Positions 29,891 to 40,285 of a stretch of 64,000 bases of DNA are shown in pieces. Every line of letters starts with the position of its first letter. The first letter of the stretch is position 1. Location: assembly GCA_027923505.1 (NCBI GenBank), contig BROI01000015.1:310001-374000 (forward strand), written 5' to 3'. The notes beneath the pieces were generated by a model. It worked only from the letters and a program-made list of their open reading frames with translations, ran no database searches and was not told where the DNA came from. The stretch comes from Mayamaea pseudoterrestris. Its lineage: Eukaryota; Bacillariophyta; Bacillariophyceae; Sellaphorales; Sellaphoraceae. Both the position numbers and the translations under genes were made by a program.

Positions 29891-31117
29891 ATGATGAAAC
29901 AGTCTACCTCCACAACCATCATGACTCTGCTTTATCCGCTTCCAACCATTATTCAAGAAACCTACAGCTACTCGGAGGAGGAAGAGGAGGACGGTCCATT
30001 TGCTGATTCTTGCGATGTTCTATCGGTTGGATCTTTTATCGGAGAAACTTTCGAGGAGGAACAGGAACACCTACAAGTTCCACAAGTACTTGTAACATCA
30101 AACCGTCGCCCTCCCATTCGACATGTTCGAACCTACTCTGCGGAAACCTCCTTTCCAACCCTTTACCCAGGAACGCCATTGGATGTCATCCAAGTCCAAG
30201 ATGATGACGCCGACCTCGGCGTTGCCATTGCTGTCAAGACGACTGTGTCTGGGCAGCAGCAGCACTGGGGAACGCTCATGACTGCCATGAACGAAACCAT
30301 TTTCAGTTCACACTGCACCACCATCTCGGATGCGACTACCTTTTCATCTTCTCTCATGGTGGAGCTGCCAAAGTCTGTCTCGACTGACAACTTGATGGAT
30401 GAAACCGACTTGCCGCCGCAAGAAATTCAGTGGACGACTCCTTCGTCGCCGGTTTCCGTTAATGAGAATGACGGCTTGCTCCACAATATTTGCTTCTCCT
30501 ACAAGCCAACCGATGACGACTCTGCCGCCAAGATGCTGCAACTTGTACAAGAGATACTACAGAAGGATCCTCAAAGCTTGATGCGCAAGCATGTTGTGCA
30601 CTCGACCAAGTCAGTTTATCATCCACAGACGCAAGGAAAGGTGGACCGTCACATCAAGGCTCCCTACCAATACCCGCTGCACATGGCACTGGCCAATAAG
30701 AGTGTTCCCGCACCTCTCATTCAAGTGTTATTGGAGGCAGCGCTGAAACTTGCCAAGGCTGGCTGGACGAATCCATTAATGCTTCTGGATGGTCATCAAC
30801 TCGAGACACCGCTCATGGTTCTATTGAAACATCAGCCACAACAAGTCAAGCTAATGGATGAACTCATTCTTTTGGCGCCAGCATCAGTGGCGCTTCAAGA
30901 CCGTCGGGGTAGCACTGCGCTTCATTTGGCTGTCAGGCATGGAGCAAGCCTCGTGGCGATTCGCCAGTTGGTTACTGTCGATCCAACAAGCTGCCTCGTG
31001 GAGAATCGATTGCAGCAAACTCCATTGACACTGGCGCAGCGGAATGCGGCCATTGATACCGGTGTGTTGAATTTTTTGAGCACAAAGACCCACGGTAACA
31101 ACGGGCGGCTGTGGTAA
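29891..31117 (+). CDS. Ankyrin-repeat-like protein (copy A)
   Basis: 408 residues. The layout is as in the paralogue at 24280-25539: an acidic/Ser-rich N-terminus, the conserved block IRHVRTYSAETSFPTLYPG (about 78-96), then DGLLHNICFSYKP and LQLVQEILQKDPQSLMRKHV, and a C-terminal ankyrin-like array (YPLHMALANKSVPAPLIQVLL, GSTALHLAVRHGASLVAIRQL, TPLTLAQRN). The C-terminal half is far better conserved between the paralogues than the N-terminal half, so the repeat domain is under stronger constraint. No enzyme domain. Identical to the gene at 41794. Confidence 0.75.
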   Translation: MMKQSTSTTIMTLLYPLPTIIQETYSYSEEEEEDGPFADSCDVLSVGSFIGETFEEEQEHLQVPQVLVTSNRRPPIRHVRTYSAETSFPTLYPGTPLDVIQVQDDDADLGVAIAVKTTVSGQQQHWGTLMTAMNETIFSSHCTTISDATTFSSSLMVELPKSVSTDNLMDETDLPPQEIQWTTPSSPVSVNENDGLLHNICFSYKPTDDDSAAKMLQLVQEILQKDPQSLMRKHVVHSTKSVYHPQTQGKVDRHIKAPYQYPLHMALANKSVPAPLIQVLLEAALKLAKAGWTNPLMLLDGHQLETPLMVLLKHQPQQVKLMDELILLAPASVALQDRRGSTALHLAVRHGASLVAIRQLVTVDPTSCLVENRLQQTPLTLAQRNAAIDTGVLNFLSTKTHGNNGRLW

Positions 31118-31193
31118 ACAATTACTACAGTTGGGAAAATACTTGTTAAATATACACACTAAACATGTTTACATTATGTGAATTTTTCACTTT

Positions 31194-34100
31194 TTAACTA
31201 CGCTTTCCTTGTTCGACAATAACTAGCCTCTCCTCTAGACTAGTAATATCTTGCTGCAACCGGAGAGTCGTCGCTTTCGATTCTGCAAGTCTCGCCTTTG
31301 ACTCGCTCCACTCCGCAGATAGCCGATGGTATTCTTCGCACAACTCTTCCGACAAGGCGTTCGACACAGCCTTCGTTTGTTCACCTTCCCCAATAGCACT
31401 GGTTTGAGCATCTTGTCCAGCGGTGAAAGCTTTCGCCAAGGCACTTGAAATGGGAGCGCTTTCCTCCATGCCTCTGCTTGACCCCTGACGAACGACTGAC
31501 ATTCGAACTGTCCGCCGACTCGTAACATTCGCTGCTCGCGCTGGCATGTTACGCTTCCAAGTGAAAACAACATCTTGGTGCGATCGGGGAGCTGGAGAAC
31601 GCAATTGACGTTGATTATATTCTTTGCATTTATTCATCGTTTCCTTCCCTGGCGAAGGCGACAAATGTTCCATGTTGCTGTCGTTGTCATCGAGTAGTAC
31701 AGCAATGGAACGGTTGCCACGTTTGGCATACGATTCACTTTTGCGGGGCGACACTGAGGGAGATATTGGCAATAGGTCTTTACTTGAAGCGACCGGGGAG
31801 TGTGCAAGTGCATTTTTCTTCCCCGGTGATCTGGGGTGCGTTGACAATGCACTGCGCTGTCGTGGGCGTCGGGCTGCTAGTTTAATCGGCTGCTCGGACG
31901 GTGCTTCTGGCGGAGCAGGCATGACCGAGACAGGCTCAATGACTAAAGGATTATTGGACGTGCTTTCCTGCGACAGAGAAGGCAGTGGGTTCGGACGCTC
32001 ATTGACATTCGCAAGTGACATAGGACTGACTGGTGACAAATTACTCGTGGCATCGTTGTCGAGCGCTGGCGCATTTCCATGCGAGTTTCTACTGGTATCA
32101 TGCAATAGCTTTCCGAACGACCCGCCGGGTGCTGTTGTTGTTTCCGGCTCGACATCAGTGTATACACATGTCGCTTCCGCTCCATTCTTTTGTTCCGGTG
32201 ATCGGTGCGAGGGGTTTCTTCCGGATGAACTCTTTTTCGGACTTTTTGCTCCAGAACTGTGCTCAAGGCGTGACTTCTGACGGGAAGATCTTCCAGATCT
32301 ATCCCTTAATGGATCGTTTGAAGCTTTCTTACTCTTAGCATCTCCTCCGACGTCGGCGCATGTCACTTCCTTTGGCTTTCGCTCCTTGCATAAGTTTAAC
32401 GATGCAATGCCGTTAAGACGCAAATCATCATTGGTCGCAACTCTGCGATGGTGGACAGCTGCTGTAGTTGAAATGGTTTCACCACCAGGGCTCATGGCGG
32501 CTGAATGGAATCTTTCTGAATATCCTTTTGCAAATGAACGACGTTTGCCTGGAGAGTCGGTGGATTTACTTGCCCTATCTTTTCCGATCATTTCACTGAG
32601 CCGATTTTCTTGTGGCTGATGGGGCGTAGCGGGGCCGTCAGCTTCTCCAAAGAAATTCGCGGCATCGTTCTCGTGAGTCCTATCGCTGTCCGTAGGCAAA
32701 AGGCTCGTTGCAACCGGAACATTCAATGGCACAGGTGTGTGCTCTTCGACGTAAGTCACATCCTGATCCGCAGTGTCAAGACCTCCAACAGATGCAGCAG
32801 ATGCTGCTTGCATAAGGACACTGCGGGGCTGGTCATTGTCGTCGTTCTTCGAACTTTGGCCTAGACTCGTTTCAGACCCTTTGACAGTCACTACCTGTCC
32901 ACCGCGGTCCCTTCGCGGTTTAATTTCGTTTCGCTTGCGATCTGACTTGTTTGATTTCATTAAACTCGCTTCAGCTTTCACATCCGGTATTTCGTCAGTC
33001 TTTTCCGTGTGTCCTTCCTTGGATCGATGCAACGTGCCACGTCTACGGTGACTTTCATTAGACTCTCTCGACGATGCCGTTTCAGTTGATCGAACGCTCC
33101 GCTGTCTGTCTCTTCTCGGATTTGCTGATAATTCTTTTGATGCAGAATCCTTTATGCTTGGTCTTCGCATGGATCTTGATGTTGAGTTGCGCCTTCTCGC
33201 TCTCCGTTCCGCGTTCTTATCAACGTCTTCCGACAAAGCCTTCGTTTGTCTTTCTGGCCTTTTCCCAGGCGAGTCTTCTTCCTCGAGTATGTATTCCATA
33301 GACCTGTCCATGTCAACACACTCTTCCTCATCGCTCGAACACTCCTCTGGACTCGGACGCGAGAGTGGTGCCAAAGGTTGTTCCGATGACTCCACGAGCG
33401 CGCTTGGACGTTGATCAGCCTCCGATGCCGTTGCTTCGAGAGTCGGCCGCTTAGACTGGTCATCGGAATCATCGTCAGAATCATTGTTATCAAGCTCGTC
33501 TCCATTCATGAGGAGTCCGGCACCAGAGGGCGGTGTTCTATTACCTCCAGGGGCAATTTCTTCGAGCGAAAATTGTGCAAATGATTTTGCAGATTCTCCA
33601 GCCGATATCTTTCGCACCGCCGCTTCAAGCTCTACTTTTGGTGCCTTTGGAGACATTGATCCCTTGCTACTGATGCCTACTCGCAGCAAGCCTTTGGCGC
33701 CGGACAAGAGTCGGCTGGCTCGCTTCCCTGGAGCTGGTTTATTAGCTGCAGCTGCAGCGGCCGCGGATGCAGATGCATGTCTGACTAGATTGTCCGGCAC
33801 TTGCATTGAATTGTCGACCACAATACCGCTTCCACTGCCATGCTGATCCAGCGGGGAACACCCAATATCATTTTCATCGTCATTCATGGTTAGGCTTCCA
33901 GAATTTTCGCTGAATAATCGACTATCCATGCGAGTGTCCTGCAGAGCGTTCCCAGGATCGTCGAACGATCGTAAATTCTGTAAAATACTAGCGGCTGATT
34001 CGTCATCTTGCTTCCTGATTGCAAGGTGCAACATACTATCAGATGCAAGAGCATTGTCAGAGAATATATCTGATTGCTTCTCTCCTTCAGCGGCATGGCA

Positions 34101-34391
34101 AGCTCCATTCAAATGGTTGTTCGATGAGGAGTCGTCGTCATCGTCGTCGTCGTAGTTGGACAGAACAAATGTTTCCTCAATCTCGTCAGCCTCAACTTCA
34201 TTCTCTACTTCCTTTGTAGTTGCAAGTGTATTGTGGTACAACGGAGGCAAGTCAAGTTCTTCATTGGCAGCAGTAGTGCTGAACAACGATGCCGAGCTGG
34301 AATGGAGCAAGGAAATGTCTTCCTTTTCGTCACGCCGTTCGAATACTTTGAGAAAGGCCGCTGGCTTCTTTTGTCGCTTGTGAACGTTCAT
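31194..34391 (-). CDS. Large disordered protein with C-terminal coiled coil (copy A)
   Basis: 1065 residues, single exon, not recognised. Nearly all of it is Ser/Asp/Glu/Arg/Lys-rich with many SP and RRxS sites, as in regulated scaffold proteins. Small features: a helix-like SMLHLAIRKQDDESAASILQNL near residue 118, a run of seven Asp near 80, an Ala run near 210, and a last 60 residues predicted as coiled coil (EEYHRLSAEWSESKARLAESK, LQQDITSLEERLVIVEQ). Several opposite-strand frames (for example 31624-32280) are long only because of the codon bias and carry no domain. The gene is convergent with the ankyrin-like gene, 76 bp between stops. Identical to 43097-46294. Confidence 0.65.
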   Translation of the reverse strand: MNVHKRQKKPAAFLKVFERRDEKEDISLLHSSSASLFSTTAANEELDLPPLYHNTLATTKEVENEVEADEIEETFVLSNYDDDDDDDSSSNNHLNGACHAAEGEKQSDIFSDNALASDSMLHLAIRKQDDESAASILQNLRSFDDPGNALQDTRMDSRLFSENSGSLTMNDDENDIGCSPLDQHGSGSGIVVDNSMQVPDNLVRHASASAAAAAAANKPAPGKRASRLLSGAKGLLRVGISSKGSMSPKAPKVELEAAVRKISAGESAKSFAQFSLEEIAPGGNRTPPSGAGLLMNGDELDNNDSDDDSDDQSKRPTLEATASEADQRPSALVESSEQPLAPLSRPSPEECSSDEEECVDMDRSMEYILEEEDSPGKRPERQTKALSEDVDKNAERRARRRNSTSRSMRRPSIKDSASKELSANPRRDRQRSVRSTETASSRESNESHRRRGTLHRSKEGHTEKTDEIPDVKAEASLMKSNKSDRKRNEIKPRRDRGGQVVTVKGSETSLGQSSKNDDNDQPRSVLMQAASAASVGGLDTADQDVTYVEEHTPVPLNVPVATSLLPTDSDRTHENDAANFFGEADGPATPHQPQENRLSEMIGKDRASKSTDSPGKRRSFAKGYSERFHSAAMSPGGETISTTAAVHHRRVATNDDLRLNGIASLNLCKERKPKEVTCADVGGDAKSKKASNDPLRDRSGRSSRQKSRLEHSSGAKSPKKSSSGRNPSHRSPEQKNGAEATCVYTDVEPETTTAPGGSFGKLLHDTSRNSHGNAPALDNDATSNLSPVSPMSLANVNERPNPLPSLSQESTSNNPLVIEPVSVMPAPPEAPSEQPIKLAARRPRQRSALSTHPRSPGKKNALAHSPVASSKDLLPISPSVSPRKSESYAKRGNRSIAVLLDDNDSNMEHLSPSPGKETMNKCKEYNQRQLRSPAPRSHQDVVFTWKRNMPARAANVTSRRTVRMSVVRQGSSRGMEESAPISSALAKAFTAGQDAQTSAIGEGEQTKAVSNALSEELCEEYHRLSAEWSESKARLAESKATTLRLQQDITSLEERLVIVEQGKRS

Positions 34392-34636
34392 ATTAGGACG
34401 CTAATGCAGTAATGGTACATTCCAGGTTGATGCAAAACCATGATGTCTTGTTCGACGGCAGCAATTGAATCTTGTGTGACCTTGGTGACTGACGCGTGCG
34501 CCCAGCTCGAAACCTTTCGTGGAGCCAGCTGCACTTTGCGACACGAGCTGACTGCTAGGCCTTGACAATGCAATTATACTCAACTACCGGCAATACTACT
34601 TTACTGTCAGTTAGACTTTTAGCTTTCTAGTATATA

Positions 34637-37403
34637 TCATATTCCAGCCGACTCGACTTGATCGCCTGACGAGCGCTTTGCGTTCCGCTTTCCGGACGAG
34701 GGTCCGAACCGAGTCTTCATCTTGTACCTCAACATGTTGCTTCGCGTATATCTTTCCGGCAATCGAGAGTTTACCCATCCTCGTCTGATTGTATCAAACG
34801 CTTGCTTCGTCGCGCCTTGATCCAACTCGCCACGCTCGTAGAGTTGGTCCATGAGACGCAAGACCTTTTCAGCCCTCTCCAATGATCCAGGCTTTCCACT
34901 AAAAACGTGACAAAGAACCAGAGTGGTATACGTCACAGAGTTTGGTCGAACATGCATCACTCCAGACTTGTGCAAATCATTCATCCGATCAATAATTTCT
35001 TGGGCCTTCTCACCCGCATCCGCTCCCTTGGCCGAGGCAAACGCCTTGAGCAGCGTGTTGAAACTTGTCACGTCGGGACAAGCCTTGTGATTGCCATTTT
35101 GATAATCTAAATACATTTCGCGCAGCAGATCACTCGCTCGATCACAACACCCTGCACGCGCCCAAGCATTAATGCAGGCATTAAAAGCAATTTGGTTGGG
35201 CCGTAACGATTCGTCTCCGTTCTTGTACGCCGCTTGAAGCTCGCGCAGTACGCCCTCTGCTCGCTCCGCACTACCAACCTTATCGTCCCCTTTCGAGTTG
35301 GCAAACGCGTTTATAAGCGCCGAATAGCTAACAAGATCGGGCGCTTCGATACTTCCTTTGGCCGCCAAGGCTTTCATGCCATCAAGAAATCGACAGGCTT
35401 GTTCCCCAGCGTTCGTGCTCCGACGATCCGTGGAAAACGACCCGAGCACAGTATTGTAAGCATACCTGCAAGAAGAATGCGAGTTTAACGAATTAAACGA
35501 GCGTTAGACATCACGGATGCCGTCAGCTTCAAGTGGTAAAATTATATTTCGCAGATTACAAGAATCAACATTGTTGGACGAAAGGGGCAGTATACCAATA
35601 CCCGAATCATGCACCGATTGCATAGCACGCGACACATATGTTTACGTACAAATCAGGTCGTGCTGCATCGTTACCACTGTAAAAATCATTTTCCATATCG
35701 TTTAAAATTCCAACGGCGCGTTCTGAAAGACCAGTTTTGGCATACGCATTAATGACTGCCGTGTACGAAAATTTGTCGGGAGTGTACCGTGCATCGCCGG
35801 CATCAGCCCGCATCTTGAGCTTTTGCAAAATCCGCTCCGCTTCCGGCCCGGCAAACGGGATGGCACCGTTCGCGAAGCAAGCGAGATATGCATTGTAGGT
35901 TGTCAAGGATGGCATTAAACTGTCATCATCCTCCAACCGGCTTAACTCTTCCATTCTATCCATAATCGCTTTAATCTTTTCCACCTTATTCTTTCGATCC
36001 GATTGGGCAAAAGCTGAAATGACCGAGGTAAAGTGAAAGTTTGTTGGTTTCAAATTGTCGTGACCAGCCGCAAAGCCCGCGTGCATTTCTTGCAAAAGTG
36101 CTTCAGCCTTTTCGGGTTGCCCCACTTTGGCAAACGCTGTAATGAGGATCAAATAAGTAGTCGCGTTTGGAGACAGTAGATTGCTGTTCTCGACAGTGCT
36201 TATATTCGGGCTCGCATGCTCTTGAAACAATCGAAGAGCATGTTGAACATCGTGCTTTCGTTTTGTCTTTGCAAAACAAGTCAGGAGAGAGTTAAAGACG
36301 TGAATTTTGTTGTATTGGACAAGGTCACCAAGATGTCGATACAGTTCCACTGCCTTCTGCCCCGCATCGTGCTGTTTTGATCGACTGTATGCTGCAATCA
36401 CAATGGCAAGTGCCGCCGAGTCTGGCTTGAGCGTTTCGTCTCCGGCCAAGTAGTTGGCATGCATTCGATGCAACCACTCGTGCGCCCGCTCGATTCCCGC
36501 CTCCGTTCCAATGCGAGCCCATGCGTGAAGAATGGCTCGGTATGTGCGTGCATTGATTGGGATTTGGTATTGGATCATGCGCTCATAAATAGCTTCACAC
36601 TTCAAGGGCGCTTCGCGAGTGCGACCACTAAGGTTCCATGATCGCATAACCAAGTTGCAGAGATTCGTGCTTGGTAGACAATCTGGCAAGCGATATGTGT
36701 CATGGAGCTCAAAGGACCGGTTGAGCAGTTGTTCAGCCATGTCTGGTGTAGCCATGTGATTCCTTTGATCACCAGCGTCACTTGATTGCGCGTGCTCCGC
36801 CTCCAACACGAGATAAAGCGACTTTTCGTTCATTGGAAAATTATATCTCACAAAGATTTGCTCGAGTCTTTCCCAAACAAGGCGCGGCGTCAATTGTTCC
36901 ATTCGCAACTGCTCACGTTCGTCCGACCACCAAACCACTCTCCAATTGTTAAGTATGCGATTGAGCAAGGTCGTATCAATCCAAGAATCATTGTCGTCAG
37001 TCGCTGAGGTTGTCTCGGACATAAAGTAATATTTTCGTTCCTCGAGCAGTCTATCCAACAAAGCAAAGGACGTAATCACGGACTCCACCGAGCGCTGAAT
37101 GGACCACCAGTGCATTAAGTCGTCTGCGTCCATCCACGCCTTCGGCGTCATGGAGCCGACTTTTGATTCAATCATAGCTTGAGCCGCAAGCACATTACTT
37201 TGTGCATCGTGTTGCATGTCGCGCCGAAACTGCCTCGTTTGTACACTGTCGTAGCCTCGATCAACCGACTTTAATGAAGGCTGTTGATCTTGAAGATTGG
37301 GTGCACCGGAAAAGCACCGAATTTGCGTACTTGATAGTCGAGAAGCCGCAACCGATCGTCGCCAAGTCAACGTCCCGGACGAGCGTAGCAATATGCGTTT
37401 CAT
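34637..37403 (-). CDS. Pentatricopeptide-repeat (PPR) protein, mitochondrial type, 2 exons (copy A)
   Basis: Model complement(join(34637..35465,35650..37403)), 860 residues; the 184-nt intron (GTACGT...CAG) joins RPDL to YAYNTVLGSF. The N-terminus is an Arg/Ser-rich presequence (MKRILLRSSGTLTWRRSV...) suited to mitochondria. From about residue 230 on there are many 35-39-residue PPR units, e.g. NARTYRAILHAWARIG, NATTYLILITAFAKVGQPEKAEALL, DKFSYTAVINAYAKTGLSERAVGIL, DVTSFNTLLKAFASAKG, NSVTYTTLVLCHVFSGKPG. PPR proteins bind single-stranded RNA and act in organelle RNA processing, stability or translation. No C-terminal DYW/SMR domain is present. The target RNA cannot be predicted here. Identical to the gene at 46540. 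Confidence 0.88.
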
Positions 37404-38020
37404 TTCTCAATGAACGCTACGTCGTAGAGGCGTCTAATCTGCTCCGTCTTGAGGTAGTGACACAGCTGTTATAGATGATGTTGTTTGTGAATAGGATATC
37501 GTTTCATTTATTAGCCGCTTGTATGGAGTACTTGAACAAGAAAGTCTTCCGTCATGGTCGTCTAACGTCGACTCTCCACTCATTACTTTCGTAACGATGA
37601 GACGAAGACCATCATGGTCTGGAAGTTCTTGCACTGTACGTACTTCAATGACTCAGTTTTCACTGGCACTCGTTTTGAACTATTGCCTCGTGACGATTTT
37701 TCGCTGGCACTCGTTTCATACTATTGCCTTATGACGCAGTTTTCACTGGCACCTATTTCGTACAATTGCTTCGTGACGCAGTTTTCACTGGCACTCGTTT
37801 CATACTATTGCCTTCTGACGCAGTTTTCACTGGCACTCGTTTCGCACTATTGCCTTGTGACGCAGCCATTATCCAGCTTTCTACAATTGAATAAACAGTG
37901 CGTCGTCGTCACTGTCAGAGAGACCATCCTCTTGACCATCATAGAGAACGAAAGCAATCGGCAATGCCGTTGTGCCCCTTCACATCCCATCTCTCAGCAA
38001 TCAGATAGCGGCTGAGTAGA
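37404..38020 (+). promoter_or_regulatory. Duplicated promoter of the DUF2985-like gene and upstream region of the PPR gene (copy A)
   Basis: Contains the 42-bp minisatellite (37650-37865) and 155 bp leading to the ATG at 38021. In copy B the same region (49307-49923) precedes the intact DUF2985-like gene. Here it precedes only five native codons before the duplication join. The left part is also upstream of the minus-strand PPR gene. Confidence 0.5.
37650..37865 (+). repeat. 42-bp minisatellite, array 2 (5 units plus a partial; copy A)
   Basis: Units start at 37650, 37692, 37733, 37775 and 37817, with a 7-bp partial unit at 37859. The sequence is the same as array 1. The leading boxes are TGACTCAG (a perfect AP-1/GCN4 site), TGACGATT, then TGACGCAG four times including the partial. 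Orientation relative to the downstream start codon is the same as in array 1. Confidence 0.95.
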
Positions 38021-38128
38021 ATGGACCAGTTAGACGATTTCGATTGCGCTTTATTAGATATGCAAACCGATGGATGGATCCGAATCTTTCAATTACACTG
38101 CACACCCAAAGCATACAAGCCTTTGTAA
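38021..38128 (+). pseudogene. Truncated 5' end of the DUF2985-like gene at the duplication join
   Basis: The first five codons (MDQLD, the fifth split by the join) match the gene at 49924. From 38035 the sequence is the start of copy B, which continues the frame for 30 more codons and ends in TAA at 38126. The resulting 35-residue frame (MDQLDDFDCALLDMQ...) is a by-product of the duplication, not a functional gene. It may act as an upstream frame on any transcript from this promoter. Confidence 0.8.
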
Positions 38129-38668
38129 GAGAACGCAGTGTATACTGTACGTACTACTGTACGCATTTTGCACTTACGTGCATGTATCAACCTGTCATTG
38201 TTTCGAGCCATTGCCGCCTTCATCACTCCAATCTTGGCAAGGCAACTGCATCAGTCCTTCCCTCTTGCCTCGGTCGATTTGTTACTATGTATCATACCGG
38301 CATGATACCTGTATATATTTCTACCGATGCGTTGTCACTGGAAGAATGGACAAGGAAGATGCTCTGGCGTTTATAAGTATCATAAGGACGTAGCTACCTC
38401 ATTCCTTCCGTGGAATATCGACGTGTTGGTTGAGCAGCTTGCGAGATGAGTCACAGGAGCTCCCGGGATGCACGCCGACAGCAAGGGCTTATTTACAAAA
38501 TCGGAACTTTTCACGAGGGCAAGGACGAAAAAGGCCTCCCAGAAGCCAGCCTGTCATCCTTTCTCACATTTTGAGCTCGACAGAGCATAATCAACTTAAC
38601 AATGCTTTCCACTGGTTTGCAATCACATTCTACTTCGTTGTCGACAAGGAAACTACAACAAAGGAGCT

Positions 38669-40150
38669 ATGATGGCAGAAGGTGACAACTCCGGCGAGAG
38701 AGGGCTTCACATCGAAGAAAAAATTATGGAAATATGTGGCACTGATCAAAGCCATGGAGCGATGATTGACGAGGATGAAGATTCAAAGAAAGGCCGCGAT
38801 AATGGACAGGAAGATGAAAAGCCAACTGACGCTTCAATTGATAGTTCATTGGTAGCATCGGAGGCAGCCGCAATAAATTGTAGCTCAGCCTCTTCCACCA
38901 CGAAGCGACTGCGCATCCCCGCCAAGTTTCGCAACAAGAAGCCAGCTGACATGCCTCGTCGACCACTCAGCGCATACAACATATTCTTCCGAGATCAACG
39001 AAGACAAATTATGGAGGATCGACACCGAGGTGTCGTTTCACAACTGAATGCGGCGACGACGTCTACCGGTAGTGGCAGCGGTGGCTTGTTCGAGTCCATG
39101 GCCAGGACGATCGCATCCAAATGGAAGACAATTGCAAAAGACGAGTTGGAACGTTACTCGCAACTCGCCAACGAAGATACACTTCGATACCGTGCACAAA
39201 TGGAGGAATATAACCAAAAATTCGTCGAAGACAAGTCAATGGCAGCCAAGAAAAGACGGGCGGAGAATCGAAAGATGAAGCAAGTAGAGAAGGCACAGAC
39301 TAAAGCGCTCGAGAGCAAGGCAGCGAGTAAGGGTCTAACTTCTCAGCTCCGAGAGGAGGAAACTGTGCATACGGCAGTGCCATCCACGTCACCTAGAAAT
39401 ATCTTGCAACAGAATGTGACGGGCAAATATCCGCACACCGGATCGGCAACTACTGCACACCATTCACAATTCTCCAATGACAATCAAATGCGATTGATGT
39501 TGGCGCATGCCAATGGATTAAGCCAGACGCTCCCATCGATCCAAAATCAAAACCACCTTGTCCAAGAGTATCTTCGCCAGATTCAAACTGCGCAATCGCC
39601 AACGATTCTCACCCAGCAACAGCTATCTCCGGCTCGCTCGCGATTAGCCGCTACAGGGCATCAAGATGGTTCAATGACATCTTTCTATCAAGTTGGCACC
39701 CAGAACCAATGGTCCATTCTACAACTGCTCCACCACCAGCACGTTCAACAGCATTCTCTTCCTACAACATCAACAGCGCATTTTGGCGACTTGAACCAGT
39801 TTTTTACCATGCAGCAACCATACCAGCAAACGAGACAGCTTCATGTGCAACCGCAGCTACAGCTACAGCAGCAGCAGCCGCAGCCGCAGCAACAGATGCC
39901 CAGCCAGTTAGACAATACTGCAGTTGGCTTACTCCTTCAGCAGTTTCAGCAGCAACACTTTAGGCTACAGCAGCAACAAAACATGGTCCATTGGAACACC
40001 AATGCCAGTTTCTATCAGCAGCAGCAGCAGCAGCAGCAGCAAAACCAGCCGCAGGTACAGCAGGAAATCATTCATCGCGAAGACAGCGATAATCTTGATT
40101 CGTCCTCAACTGGTCGGCGGCAGAGGAAAAATTCCGGCAGCCAGGACTAA
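38669..40150 (+). CDS. HMG-box protein with glutamine-rich C-terminus (copy B)
   Basis: Identical in all 493 residues to the gene at 26766. What differs is context: about 650 bp upstream there is now the duplicated promoter of the DUF2985-like gene with its minisatellite, reading in the same direction. This copy could therefore be expressed differently from copy A. Confidence 0.85.
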   Translation: MMAEGDNSGERGLHIEEKIMEICGTDQSHGAMIDEDEDSKKGRDNGQEDEKPTDASIDSSLVASEAAAINCSSASSTTKRLRIPAKFRNKKPADMPRRPLSAYNIFFRDQRRQIMEDRHRGVVSQLNAATTSTGSGSGGLFESMARTIASKWKTIAKDELERYSQLANEDTLRYRAQMEEYNQKFVEDKSMAAKKRRAENRKMKQVEKAQTKALESKAASKGLTSQLREEETVHTAVPSTSPRNILQQNVTGKYPHTGSATTAHHSQFSNDNQMRLMLAHANGLSQTLPSIQNQNHLVQEYLRQIQTAQSPTILTQQQLSPARSRLAATGHQDGSMTSFYQVGTQNQWSILQLLHHQHVQQHSLPTTSTAHFGDLNQFFTMQQPYQQTRQLHVQPQLQLQQQQPQPQQQMPSQLDNTAVGLLLQQFQQQHFRLQQQQNMVHWNTNASFYQQQQQQQQQNQPQVQQEIIHREDSDNLDSSSTGRRQRKNSGSQD

Positions 40151-40285
40151 GCATATCACTCAACACGAAATAGCACGATTGGAATAAACTGGAATACAAC
40201 AATCTTTCTTATTAGAAAGCAATGAATTGAACGATCGTTTCCTATATAAGAGCAATATAATTGCTAACGTTACTCCTTGTCAAAC

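Larger units (their letters stand above)
26132..38034 (+). repeat. 11,903-bp tandem duplication, copy A
   Basis: The unit starts with CGATTTCGATTG at 26132 and ends with CCAGTTAGA at 38034; copy B follows directly at 38035. Every frame inside has an identical partner exactly 11,903 bp on, and non-coding stretches I compared also match. At the left edge copy A is preceded by T (26131), whereas copy B is preceded by A. At the right edge copy B is followed by TTTGCC. I see no microhomology or target-site repeat at the joins and no transposon ends. Confidence 0.95.

Noticed and set aside
31624-32280. 218-residue plus-strand frame opposite the disordered protein (and its copy at 43527)
   Set aside because: Low-complexity mirror of a Ser/Arg-rich gene; many similar shadows in the same interval.
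26132-38034. Transposition as the cause of the duplication
   Set aside because: No terminal inverted repeats, LTRs, target-site duplications or transposase in the unit; the contents are ordinary host genes.
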